A DNA stretch of 8,052 nt from Alphaproteobacteria bacterium (lineage in GTDB: Bacteria > Pseudomonadota > Alphaproteobacteria > Caulobacterales > Caulobacteraceae), in assembly GCA_028869395.1 (NCBI GenBank), contig JAGWSE010000452.1:1-8052 (forward strand), read 5' to 3'. Position numbers and translations under genes: made by a program. This document shows positions 1-5,553 of this stretch, piece by piece (positions within the stretch are counted from its first letter, which is position 1; every line of letters begins with the position of its first letter). The notes under the pieces were generated by a model, which worked only from the letters and a program-made list of their open reading frames with translations, was not told the origin of the DNA and did not search any database.

Positions 1-300
1 CTGATGCTGGCGCCCGAGGCCGAGGGCCGGCGGGTGCAGACCATCGAAGGCCTGGCCCCGAACGGCCGGCTGCATCCCCTGCAGGAGAAGTTCCTGGAGC
101 ACGCCGCCCTGCAGTGCGGCTTCTGCACGCCGGGCCTGCTGATGGCGGCCAAGGCGCTGCTGGACGCCACCCCCGATCCGACCGAGACGGAGGCCCGCTA
201 CTGGCTGGCCGGCAACCTGTGCCGCTGCACCGGCTACGACAAGGTGATCCGGGCCGTCCTGGACGCCGCCGCCGAGCTTCGGCAAGCGAGGACCGCATGA
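1..300 (+). CDS. [2Fe-2S]-binding small subunit of a xanthine dehydrogenase/aldehyde oxidase family enzyme (5' partial)
   Basis: Only the C-terminal 99 residues are visible; the frame is open at base 1, so the N-terminal plant-ferredoxin-like domain lies outside the window (the family is usually about 150-170 aa). The part seen is the C-terminal helical [2Fe-2S] domain. It carries the two cysteine pairs of this centre, CGFCTPG (Cys codons at 115 and 124) and NLCRCTGY (Cys codons at 220 and 226). In the family these clusters pass electrons from the molybdenum site to FAD or another acceptor. The stop codon overlaps the start of the molybdenum subunit as ATGA (297-300), which implies translational coupling and a shared complex. 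The FAD-binding medium subunit normally found in three-subunit members is not in the window and may lie upstream; two-subunit types lacking it also exist. Family assignment is very secure; the substrate is unknown. Confidence 0.94.
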   Translation: MMLAPEAEGRRVQTIEGLAPNGRLHPLQEKFLEHAALQCGFCTPGLLMAAKALLDATPDPTETEARYWLAGNLCRCTGYDKVIRAVLDAAAELRQARTA

Positions 301-2591
301 GCGAGACCCTGGAGAAGCCGGTCGCCAAGGCGCCGGCGCTGAAGATCGTCGGAACTCGCCCGATCCGCCCCGACGGGGCCGACAAGGTGACCGGCCGCGC
401 CAACTACGGCGCCGACTTCAGCATGCCCGGCCAGATCGTCGGCAAGATCCTGCGCAGCCCGCACCCCCACGCCCGGATCGTGGCGATCGACACGGCCAAG
501 GCCAGGGCGCTGGCGGGCGTGAAGGCGGTGATCACCGGCGAAGACTTCCCCGACCTGGCCTCCGAGCTCGTCGAGGGCGGCGAGGCCGCGTCGAACATGC
601 GCGACCTGGCGCTCAACGTCATGGCCCGGGACAAGGCGCTCTACGAGGGCCACGCCGTGGCCGCCGTGGCGGCGATCTCCTCCGACGTCGCCGACGAGGC
701 GCTGCGGCTGATCAAGGTCGACTACGAGGTCCTGCCGCACGTGATCGAGGTCGAGGCGGCCATGGCCCCGGACGCCCCGCTGCTGCACGAGCACCTGTAC
801 ACCGAGGGCCTGGAGGCGAAGCCCGCCAAGCCCTCGAACATCGCTCGCCGGCACGTGAACGTCCGCGGCGATCCAGAGGCCGCCTTCGCCAGCGCCGAGG
901 TGGTGATTGAAGGCCGATACACGACCGCGGCCGTTCACCAGGGCTACATCGAGCCGCACGCCTGCGTCGCCGCCTGGGCGGAGGACGGCCGCTGCGATGT
1001 GTGGAGCTCCAGCCAGGGCCAGTTCATGGTGCGCACCTATTGCGCCAAGGTGCTGGGCCTGGACGTGTCCGACATCCGGGTCACGCCGGCCGAGATCGGC
1101 GGCGGCTTCGGCGGCAAGACCACGGTCTACCTGGAACCCGTCGCCCTCGCCCTGTCGCGCGCCAGCGGCCACCCGGTGAAGATGGTCATGAGCCGCGAGG
1201 AGGTGTTCCGCGCGACCGGCCCGACCTCGGGCGCGGTGATCCGCGTCAGGCTGGGCGCGATGAAGGACGGCACGCTCGTCGCCGCCGACGTGGAGCTGAA
1301 GTATCAGGCGGGCGCCTTCCCAGGTTCCCCCGTGGGCGCCGGCTGCATGACCGCGCTGGCCTGCTACGACATCCCCAATTTCGCGATCACCGGCTGGGAC
1401 GTGGTCACCAATACGCCGAAGGTGGCCGCCTACCGGGCGCCGGGCGCGCCGATCGCCGCCTTCGGGGTCGAAAGCGCCATCGACGAGCTGCCGCTGAAGC
1501 TCGACATCGATCCGATCGAGATCCGCCGCAGGAATGCGGTGAGGAACGGGACCAAGGCCGCCTACGGGCCGACCTTCCAGAACATCGGCTACCTCGACAC
1601 ACTGGCGGCCATCGGCGAAAGCGACCACTACAGGACCCCGCTCGGCCCGAACCAGGGCCGCGGGGTGGCCGTGGGCTTCTGGTTCAACGTCGGCGGCGAG
1701 AGCACCGCGGCGGTGCACGTGGCCGAGGACGGCAGCGCCATGGTGGTGACCGGCAATCCGGACATCGGCGGCTCGCGCGCCTCCATGGCGATGATGGCCG
1801 CCGAGGTGCTGGGCCTGCCGATCGATCGGGTGACGCCCGTGGTCGCCGACACCGCCTCCATCGGCTACTCCATGCTGACCGGCGGCAGCCGCACGACCTT
1901 CGCGACCGGCATGGCGGTGACCCAGGCGGCCGAGAAGATCGTCGCCGACCTGCGCGCCCGCGCCGCCAAGCTCTGGGAAACCTCCGTCGATCAGGTGGAA
2001 TGGCGGGACGGCCAGGCTCACTGCCTGGATCCGGCCAAGCCCGACAGGAAGCCCCTGACCCTGGCGGCGCTCGCGGCGCAATCCAGCCGCACCGGCGGGC
2101 CGATCTCGGCGCAGGTCGCCCTCAACGCCCAGGGCGCCGGTCCGGGCTTCGGCGTGCATGTCTGCGACGTCGAGGTGGATCCGGAGACGGGCCACGTCAC
2201 CATCCTGCGCTACACGGCCGCCCAGGACGTCGGAAAGGCCATTCACCCCGCCTACGTCGAGGGCCAGGTGCAGGGCGGGGCCGCCCAGGGGGTCGGCTGG
2301 GCCCTGAACGAGGAATATGTCTTCGACGCCGCCGGACGCATGGAGAATCCGGGATTCCTCGACTACCGGATGCCGGTGGCCTCGGACCTTCCCATGATCG
2401 ACGCCATCCTGGTGGAGACCGCCCCCAACCCGCGCCATCCCTTCGGCGCCAAGGGGGTCGGCGAGGTTCCGATCGTGCCGCCGCTTGCGGCGGTCGCCAA
2501 TGCCGTGCGCCGGGCCATCGACGTGCGCATGTGCGACCTGCCGCTGTCCCCGCCCAAGGTGCTGGCCGCCATGGACTCCAGGCTGGACTGA
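297..2591 (+). CDS. Molybdopterin-binding large subunit, xanthine dehydrogenase/aldehyde oxidase family
   Basis: A 764-aa subunit that should hold the molybdopterin cofactor and catalyse water-dependent hydroxylation of an aldehyde or N-heterocycle. The start is the ATG at 297 (MSETLEKP), preceded by GAGGA at a good distance; the open frame further upstream only shadows the small-subunit gene. The a/b hammerhead domain occupies roughly residues 20-140 (KVTGRANYGADF, then LRSPHPHARI). Cofactor-binding signatures follow: WSSSQGQ (236-242), EIGGGFGGK (266-274) and YRAPGAP (379-385). Near the C-terminus KGVGE (719-723) supplies the Glu that acts as catalytic base in this family. Length matches the separate large subunits of CoxL/isoquinoline-oxidoreductase-like enzymes rather than fused eukaryotic xanthine dehydrogenase. 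It follows the [2Fe-2S] subunit with a 4-base overlap and precedes a MoaD-like gene by 8 bases. Xanthine, aldehyde or N-heteroaromatic substrates cannot be told apart from sequence. Confidence 0.94.
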   Translation: MSETLEKPVAKAPALKIVGTRPIRPDGADKVTGRANYGADFSMPGQIVGKILRSPHPHARIVAIDTAKARALAGVKAVITGEDFPDLASELVEGGEAASNMRDLALNVMARDKALYEGHAVAAVAAISSDVADEALRLIKVDYEVLPHVIEVEAAMAPDAPLLHEHLYTEGLEAKPAKPSNIARRHVNVRGDPEAAFASAEVVIEGRYTTAAVHQGYIEPHACVAAWAEDGRCDVWSSSQGQFMVRTYCAKVLGLDVSDIRVTPAEIGGGFGGKTTVYLEPVALALSRASGHPVKMVMSREEVFRATGPTSGAVIRVRLGAMKDGTLVAADVELKYQAGAFPGSPVGAGCMTALACYDIPNFAITGWDVVTNTPKVAAYRAPGAPIAAFGVESAIDELPLKLDIDPIEIRRRNAVRNGTKAAYGPTFQNIGYLDTLAAIGESDHYRTPLGPNQGRGVAVGFWFNVGGESTAAVHVAEDGSAMVVTGNPDIGGSRASMAMMAAEVLGLPIDRVTPVVADTASIGYSMLTGGSRTTFATGMAVTQAAEKIVADLRARAAKLWETSVDQVEWRDGQAHCLDPAKPDRKPLTLAALAAQSSRTGGPISAQVALNAQGAGPGFGVHVCDVEVDPETGHVTILRYTAAQDVGKAIHPAYVEGQVQGGAAQGVGWALNEEYVFDAAGRMENPGFLDYRMPVASDLPMIDAILVETAPNPRHPFGAKGVGEVPIVPPLAAVANAVRRAIDVRMCDLPLSPPKVLAAMDSRLD

Positions 2592-2599
2592 AGACGCGC

Positions 2600-2845
2600 A
2601 TGGCGCACTTAGTGGCCTCCAGCGAGTGCTGGCCGTTCACTGGCGGCGCCTCGGAGTTCGAGGTCGAGGCCGGCACCGTGCGCGGCATCATCGACGAGCT
2701 GGAGCGACGTTACCCGGGGCTCGGCCGGTTCATCGACAAGCGGATGGCCTTCGCCATCGACGGCGAGATCCACCAGGACGCCTGGTTCGCCGAAATCGGG
2801 CGCGACAGCGAGGTCTACCTGATCCCCAGGATCGGCGGCGGCTGA
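2600..2845 (+). CDS. MoaD/ThiS family small ubiquitin-fold protein with GGG tail
   Basis: An 81-aa protein with the beta-grasp pattern of sulfur-carrier proteins: a beta hairpin (FEVEAGTVRGIIDELE, about 20-35), a helix ending in RRYPGLGRFID (36-46), a strand MAFAIDGEIH (49-58) and the terminal strand VYLIPRIGGG (72-81). MoaD and ThiS act through a C-terminal Gly-Gly that is adenylated and converted to thiocarboxylate; this protein ends in three glycines with nothing after them, so the functional tail is intact. The ATG at 2600 lies 8 bases after the molybdenum-subunit stop. I see no strong ribosome-binding site, so translation probably depends on the upstream gene. The position suggests a sulfur donor for molybdopterin or a dedicated partner of the adjacent enzyme. 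No MoaE, MoeB-like E1 or ThiF gene is in the window, so the role is inferred. Confidence 0.85.
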   Translation: MAHLVASSECWPFTGGASEFEVEAGTVRGIIDELERRYPGLGRFIDKRMAFAIDGEIHQDAWFAEIGRDSEVYLIPRIGGG

Positions 2846-2855
2846 CCGCCCCGAT
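2831..2855. terminator. Possible hairpin terminator between convergent genes
   Basis: ATCGG-C-GGCGG (2831-2841) pairs with CCGCC-CCGAT (2846-2855), giving ten base pairs with one bulged C and a four-base loop (CTGA). It spans the stop of the MoaD-like gene and the 12-base gap before the convergent oxidoreductase stop. No clear T-run follows on either strand, so an intrinsic terminator is only a possibility. Part of the left arm is also fixed by the repeated GGC codons of the Gly tail. Confidence 0.35.
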
Positions 2856-2857
2856 CT

Positions 2858-4180
2858 TCAGATCGCGGCGATGGTCAGTTTCGAGCCGTCGACGAGGCGC
2901 GAAAGCCTGAAGGGGGTCGGATCGGCGGACGGCGTGTCGTCCACGAGCAGCTCCGCCGCCAGGTAGCCGAGGCCCGGCCCCAGGCCGAAGCCGTGGCCGG
3001 AACATCCGGCGGCGAGGACAAGGCCGTCGACGCCGTCGACCTTGGAGACGACCGGCACCGCATCCGGCGTGCAATCGACGAAGCCGCCCCAGGCGCTGTC
3101 GATCTCCAGCTCGCCGAGCTGGGGGAATGTCTTCTTCACATTCTCGACCACCTGGCTGACCAGCCAAGGCAGGGGCGGCGGATCGAGCACGCGGGTTTCC
3201 TCGAAGATGCGGTCGTTGTTGGTCAGCAGCGCCGGCGCCGAATCCGGCCCCGAGACGAACGACTTGCCCACGCCGATCTTCACGTTCTTCAGGCGCCGGA
3301 AGAACTGGGGCATGAATTCGCGGCTGTAGCGGATGGACTGGGGCGTGATCTCGAGGTTCCCCCGGCCGCTGATCGCGAGCGTATAGCTGCCGTCCAGTCG
3401 GCGCGTGACGGTGCAGTAGGGCGTGGCGATCGCCTCGCCCACATTGACGGTGGGCTTGGAGCGCAGGGCGGTCTGGCGGATGCTCGCCTGGGGGAAGCTG
3501 ATCCCGTACGGGCGCAGGAAGCGCGAGGCCCAGGCCCCGGCGGCGCAAAGCACCGCGCTGGTCTTGATGTAGCCCTTCTCGGTATGCACGCCCACGATCC
3601 TGCCATTGGCGAGGTCGAGGCCCCGCGCGGCGCATTCCTGGTGGATCGTGGCGCCCAGGGCCCTGGCGCCTTCGGCGATGGCGGGCGCAGCGAGCGCAGG
3701 TTCGGCCTTGCCGTCGCGGGCCGAGTAGACCCCGCCCACCCACTTGTCGCGCGCTTCGGGGACGCGCTCGGCCACCTCCGCACGGCTCAGGCTGCGGGTC
3801 TCGACGCCAAACTCCTTCGCGACCTCGCTCCAGCTCTCCCAGCCGGCGAGCACGGCCGGGTCGTGGGTCGCATAGACCAGGCCGCAGCGCCGGAACCCGA
3901 GATCCCGATTGATGTCGCGGGTGAGTTCGTCCCACAGGCGCATGGAGATCACCGACACGGGCAACTCGCGCCGGTCCCGGTTCTGCTGGCGGCACCAGCC
4001 CCAGTTGCGGCTGGATTGCTCACAGCCGACATGCCCCTTCTCCAGGAGCGCCACGGAGAGACCGCGCTTGGCGATGAAATAGGCCGCCACGCTGCCGAGG
4101 ATGCCGCCGCCGACGATCACGACATCGGCCTGGGCCGGAAGCCGCTCGTCGCTGTGAATGCGTTCCACTCGGGGAGACAT
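2858..4180 (-). CDS. FAD-dependent oxidoreductase, DAO (D-amino-acid/glycine oxidase-like) family
   Basis: A 440-aa flavoprotein. The N-terminal Rossmann fold is clear: VVIVGGGILG (20-29) followed by an acidic residue at strand end, VALLEKG (Glu47), which binds the ADP-ribose of FAD. Next is the unusual stretch SSRNWGWCRQQNRD (56-69). The C-terminal FAD-contact segment reads AAGCSGHGFGLGPGLG, about 50 residues from the end, followed by a short tail (DPTPFRLSRL) typical of DAO-fold enzymes such as glycine, sarcosine, dimethylglycine and opine oxidases. The enzyme probably oxidises a C-N bond in an amine or amino acid; no signal peptide or membrane segment is seen. The ATG at 4180 is preceded on the - strand by GAGGT (4195-4191), ten bases upstream, which supports this start. 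It is transcribed away from the regulatory region at 4181-4601 and convergently to the molybdenum enzyme genes. The substrate is unknown; sarcosine oxidase beta-like, opine oxidase-like or D-amino acid dehydrogenase activities are alternatives. Confidence 0.92.
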   Translation of the reverse strand: MSPRVERIHSDERLPAQADVVIVGGGILGSVAAYFIAKRGLSVALLEKGHVGCEQSSRNWGWCRQQNRDRRELPVSVISMRLWDELTRDINRDLGFRRCGLVYATHDPAVLAGWESWSEVAKEFGVETRSLSRAEVAERVPEARDKWVGGVYSARDGKAEPALAAPAIAEGARALGATIHQECAARGLDLANGRIVGVHTEKGYIKTSAVLCAAGAWASRFLRPYGISFPQASIRQTALRSKPTVNVGEAIATPYCTVTRRLDGSYTLAISGRGNLEITPQSIRYSREFMPQFFRRLKNVKIGVGKSFVSGPDSAPALLTNNDRIFEETRVLDPPPLPWLVSQVVENVKKTFPQLGELEIDSAWGGFVDCTPDAVPVVSKVDGVDGLVLAAGCSGHGFGLGPGLGYLAAELLVDDTPSADPTPFRLSRLVDGSKLTIAAI

Positions 4181-4257
4181 CGTCTAGACAACCTCGATGG
4201 CGAGAAGGGCGGAAGCAAAGCCTCCATCAGCACCTAATCGCACGAGATCATCGACAG

Positions 4258-4287
4258 ATTGCGCTGAAATTGCGCGACGATTCGCAA
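4258..4287. promoter_or_regulatory. Candidate operator: 11-bp-phased ATTGCGC repeats and TTGCG-N8-CGCAA palindrome
   Basis: ATTGCGC occurs at 4258-4264 and again at 4269-4275, with a diverged copy, ATTCGCA, at 4280-4286. The starts are exactly 11 bases apart, close to one helical turn, so the copies face the same side of DNA. Superimposed on this, TTGCG (4270-4274) and CGCAA (4283-4287) form a perfect inverted repeat around 8 bases. The site lies about 80-105 bases upstream of the FAD oxidoreductase start, a normal operator distance. Which protein binds is unknown; the HTH protein encoded at 4667 is one candidate. Confidence 0.4.
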
Positions 4288-4444
4288 GAAGTTGGCCTTT
4301 CCGAGCCTTGATCGACCTGAAGCAACCGGGGATCAACCCTCCCAGGACCCGGGCGGCGGGCGAGTCGGCAGCTCTCGTCGCTCCTCAGTCCTGCGGAAGG
4401 CGGCATATTGCGGGCCCCGTTGGCGGGCGCGCGCGTCCACCCCC

Positions 4445-4480
4445 GCGCTGCAGGCCAGCGCAGCTTCGAAATTTTATACT
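4445..4480 (+). promoter_or_regulatory. Possible promoter of the HTH regulator with an overlapping inverted repeat
   Basis: TATACT at 4475-4480 matches the sigma-70 -10 consensus in five of six positions and sits in the only AT-rich stretch of this region. No convincing -35 hexamer is found 16-18 bases upstream. The place where it should be overlaps a perfect inverted repeat, GCGCTG (4445-4450), five bases, CAGCGC (4456-4461). Such an arrangement would suit a repressed or activator-dependent promoter. It lies about 120 bases before the leader ORF. It rests on pattern alone, so certainty is low. Confidence 0.3.
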
Positions 4481-4601
4481 GGCGGGGCGGCGAACTGCGA
4501 GCGAGGGCGCCGCTCCCGCGGAGGATTCGACACCGCCTCCCCTCCGCCCCATGCCAGCTTCGCGGCTGGCTGAAAGTGCGCCTACGGCGGCAGGAGAGGC
4601 T

Positions 4602-4667
4602 ATGACGACGACCCGGCCGCTCGCCGCCGCGGAACCGCCGGGCCGGCACGTGGCGATGGTGAGCTGA
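4602..4667 (+). CDS. Candidate 21-aa leader ORF coupled to the HTH regulator
   Basis: ATG at 4602 is preceded by AGGAGA (4592-4597) four bases upstream, the best ribosome-binding site in the middle block. It reads 21 codons, beginning MTTTRPLAAAEPPGRH, and its stop overlaps the ATG of the HTH gene as TGATG (4665-4669). The HTH start itself has only a weak GGTGAG placed too close (4659-4664), so ribosomes may reach it by termination-reinitiation from this short ORF. The peptide has no recognisable domain and is probably not functional as a protein. Alternatively the good Shine-Dalgarno is fortuitous. Confidence 0.4.
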   Translation: MTTTRPLAAAEPPGRHVAMVS

Positions 4668-4936
4668 TGTTCCGCCGCCCGAACCCCGTCTTTTCCGACG
4701 AGTACGCCGCCATTCGCAACGCCATCGTCCAGGCCCGGCGCGGGGCGGGCGTTTCGCAGCGACAGCTGGCGGCCCGCCTGGGCAAGTCGCAGTCTCATGT
4801 CGTCATGATCGAGCGCGGCCAGCGCCGGATCGACGCCCTCGAGCTGATGAAAATGGCGGCGGCCCTTTCCCCCGAACCGCTGCGCCTGCTGAACCAGATC
4901 TGGGCCGCCGTGAAGGACCTCGAGCGCGCCGGGTGA
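4667..4936 (+). CDS. Small Cro/CI (XRE) family HTH transcriptional regulator
   Basis: An 89-aa DNA-binding protein that is essentially one XRE domain. After a short N-terminal lead, the helix IRNAIVQARRGAGVS (16-30) is followed by the helix-turn-helix QRQLAARLGKSQSHVVMIER (31-50). The remaining helices run from IDALELMKMAAAL to the C-terminal LLNQIWAAVKDLE. There is no ligand-binding or protease domain, so it resembles phage-type or housekeeping mini-regulators that dimerise and repress. It begins with ATG at 4667, overlapping the stop of a 21-codon leader ORF by one base. It follows the 421-base control region shared with the divergent FAD oxidoreductase, so it may regulate itself and perhaps that gene. 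A strong inverted repeat spans its stop codon. Fold assignment is firm; the targets are inferred. Confidence 0.88.
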   Translation: MFRRPNPVFSDEYAAIRNAIVQARRGAGVSQRQLAARLGKSQSHVVMIERGQRRIDALELMKMAAALSPEPLRLLNQIWAAVKDLERAG

Positions 4937-4955
4937 GGCGCTTGCGCCCGGCGCG
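4925..4955. terminator. Strong GC hairpin across the HTH gene stop codon
   Basis: CGCGCCGGG (4925-4933) and CCCGGCGCG (4947-4955) are perfect complements with a 13-base loop that contains the TGA stop of the HTH gene. The stem is nine G-C pairs, so it should form readily in RNA. No T-tract follows (TACCAGCTGG), so it is not a classical intrinsic terminator. It could protect the 3' end, aid Rho-dependent release or reduce read-through. Confidence 0.4.
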
Positions 4956-5044
4956 TACCAGCTGGGCGGCCCGCGCCGGCGGCGAACTCGGGAACCTACA
5001 GGGATGGGTCGGGCTAAGTCGCGGCCCGATCGGCCGCACACGCC

Positions 5045-5221
5045 ATGACCCCCGCCAGCTGCTTCCTGGAGGAACGGGTCGGACCCGTGCGCCGGCGCGA
5101 GGTCGAGACCCGCGACGTTCTCACGGGCGTGTTGCTTCACAGCGCCACGAGGCGGGACGCCTGGACGCGCTGGGCGGTGCTCACGGGCTCCACATGCACA
5201 TTCCGGCCAATGTGGACGTGA
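5045..5221 (+). CDS. Small hypothetical ORF with coding-like codon use (possible N-terminal part of the following HTH gene)
   Basis: A 58-codon frame starting MTPASCFLEERVGPVRRREV. About 45 of its first 49 codons end in G or C, like the real genes here. The frame that continues into the HTH domain has many A/T third positions over the same bases (about 5060-5140). This signature fades after about 5185, where the HTH frame takes over; the two overlap by 28 bases. No Shine-Dalgarno precedes the ATG and I do not recognise the protein. It may be a small gene translated before the HTH gene, or the N-terminal half of that gene separated by a one-base indel. It does not obviously match the usual HigA N-terminus or a HigB toxin. 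Confidence 0.3.
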   Translation: MTPASCFLEERVGPVRRREVETRDVLTGVLLHSATRRDAWTRWAVLTGSTCTFRPMWT

Positions 5222-5403
5222 AAGCGCTACGCCGCCGCCTTGGCCTGACCCAGGAAGAATTCGCGGTGCGCTACGGCTTCACCGTGGGAAGAATTCGCGA
5301 CTGGGAGCAGGGCCGCACCTCCCCGGCCGCTTCGGATCGGGTTCTGCTGACCGTGCTCGAGAAAGAGCCAGAGGCCGTCAAGCGAGCTTTGGCGGCCGCC
5401 TGA
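5194..5403 (+). CDS. HigA-type antitoxin-like HTH protein, short or truncated
   Basis: The 69 residues from ATG 5194 form a clear XRE-type HTH of the HigA/NadS antitoxin kind: IPANVDVKALRRRLGLTQ, then EEFAVRYGFTVGRIRDWEQG, then the tail VLLTVLEKEPEAVKRALAAA. Members are usually about 95-110 aa with a 25-40 residue N-terminal lead, which is missing here. The same frame stays open back to a GTG at 4933 that overlaps the previous HTH stop (GTGA), giving 156 codons. That extension is arginine/glycine-rich with poor codon bias, so I do not trust it. The coding-like frame just upstream is a different one (5045-5221), which suggests a frameshift or an eroded gene. No RelE/HigB-type toxin is seen on either side, so it is either an orphan regulator or a remnant. 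The HTH identity is firm; the start is uncertain. Confidence 0.65.
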   Translation: MHIPANVDVKALRRRLGLTQEEFAVRYGFTVGRIRDWEQGRTSPAASDRVLLTVLEKEPEAVKRALAAA

Positions 5404-5520
5404 CCACTGTTGGAATCGAGCCGGTGGGCCGTCGACGGCGCCACGTCCAGGTATCGCTGACCCGCGCGCCAAGGCGCCTCCCTGAGAATGGGATGTCCTG
5501 TCGATCCCTGCGCCGCCTTG

Positions 5521-5550
5521 GCGGGTTCAGCCAGAGCGCGCGGCTCCCGC
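5521..5550. terminator. Possible hairpin terminator downstream of the aldehyde dehydrogenase
   Basis: GCGGG (5521-5525) and AGCC (5529-5532) pair with GGCT-CCCGC (5542-5550), making nine base pairs with a TTC bulge and a nine-base loop. It begins three bases past the - strand aldehyde dehydrogenase stop. A shorter CCGCC-TT-GGCGG repeat abuts it (5513-5524). No T-run is present on the - strand, so a terminator role is plausible but unproven. The rest of the 150-base gap from 5404 shows no further feature. Confidence 0.3.
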
Positions 5551-5553
5551 CCT

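Larger units (their letters stand above)
4181..4601. other. Non-coding divergent control region
   Basis: These 421 bases separate the - strand FAD oxidoreductase from the + strand leader ORF and HTH regulator. A 156-codon + strand frame and a 133-codon - strand frame cross it. Both have arginine- and proline-rich, low-complexity products with no recognisable domain, so I regard it as non-coding. It contains ATTGCGC-type repeats near 4258-4290, an inverted repeat at 4445-4461 and the most AT-rich spot of the region, at 4466-4480. It presumably carries promoters in both directions. Confidence 0.6.

Noticed and set aside
234..2438. A 734-codon open frame on the - strand opposite the molybdenum subunit.
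   Set aside because: The product is rich in Gly, Arg, Ala, His and Val with no domain, and the + strand gene has clear family motifs along its full length. Long antisense frames are expected in GC-rich DNA.
1001..2599. A long + strand frame overlapping the molybdenum subunit and running into the MoaD-like gene, which could suggest a fusion.
   Set aside because: Before 2600 the translation is low-complexity Arg/Gly/Pro-rich shadow sequence. The MoaD-like protein begins naturally at ATG 2600, just after the previous stop.
4182..4189. GTCTAGAC, a perfect 8-base palindrome in the leader of the FAD oxidoreductase gene.
   Set aside because: Too short to stand out from chance, and it lies between the ribosome-binding site and the start codon with no matching second copy.
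2993..4237. A 414-codon + strand frame opposite the FAD oxidoreductase.
   Set aside because: Antisense shadow; the - strand gene has a full FAD-binding fold and a good ribosome-binding site.
4197..4601. The upstream part of a 156-codon frame in the control region as a possible gene.
   Set aside because: Arg/Pro/Ser-rich low-complexity product with no domain or suitable start; only its last 21 codons have a good ribosome-binding site and are listed separately.
4933..5193. An N-terminal extension of the antitoxin-like HTH gene starting at a GTG that overlaps the previous stop (GTGA).
   Set aside because: The overlap looks attractive, but codon third positions over about 5060-5140 are A/T-rich in this frame and the residues are Arg/Gly-rich without family resemblance.
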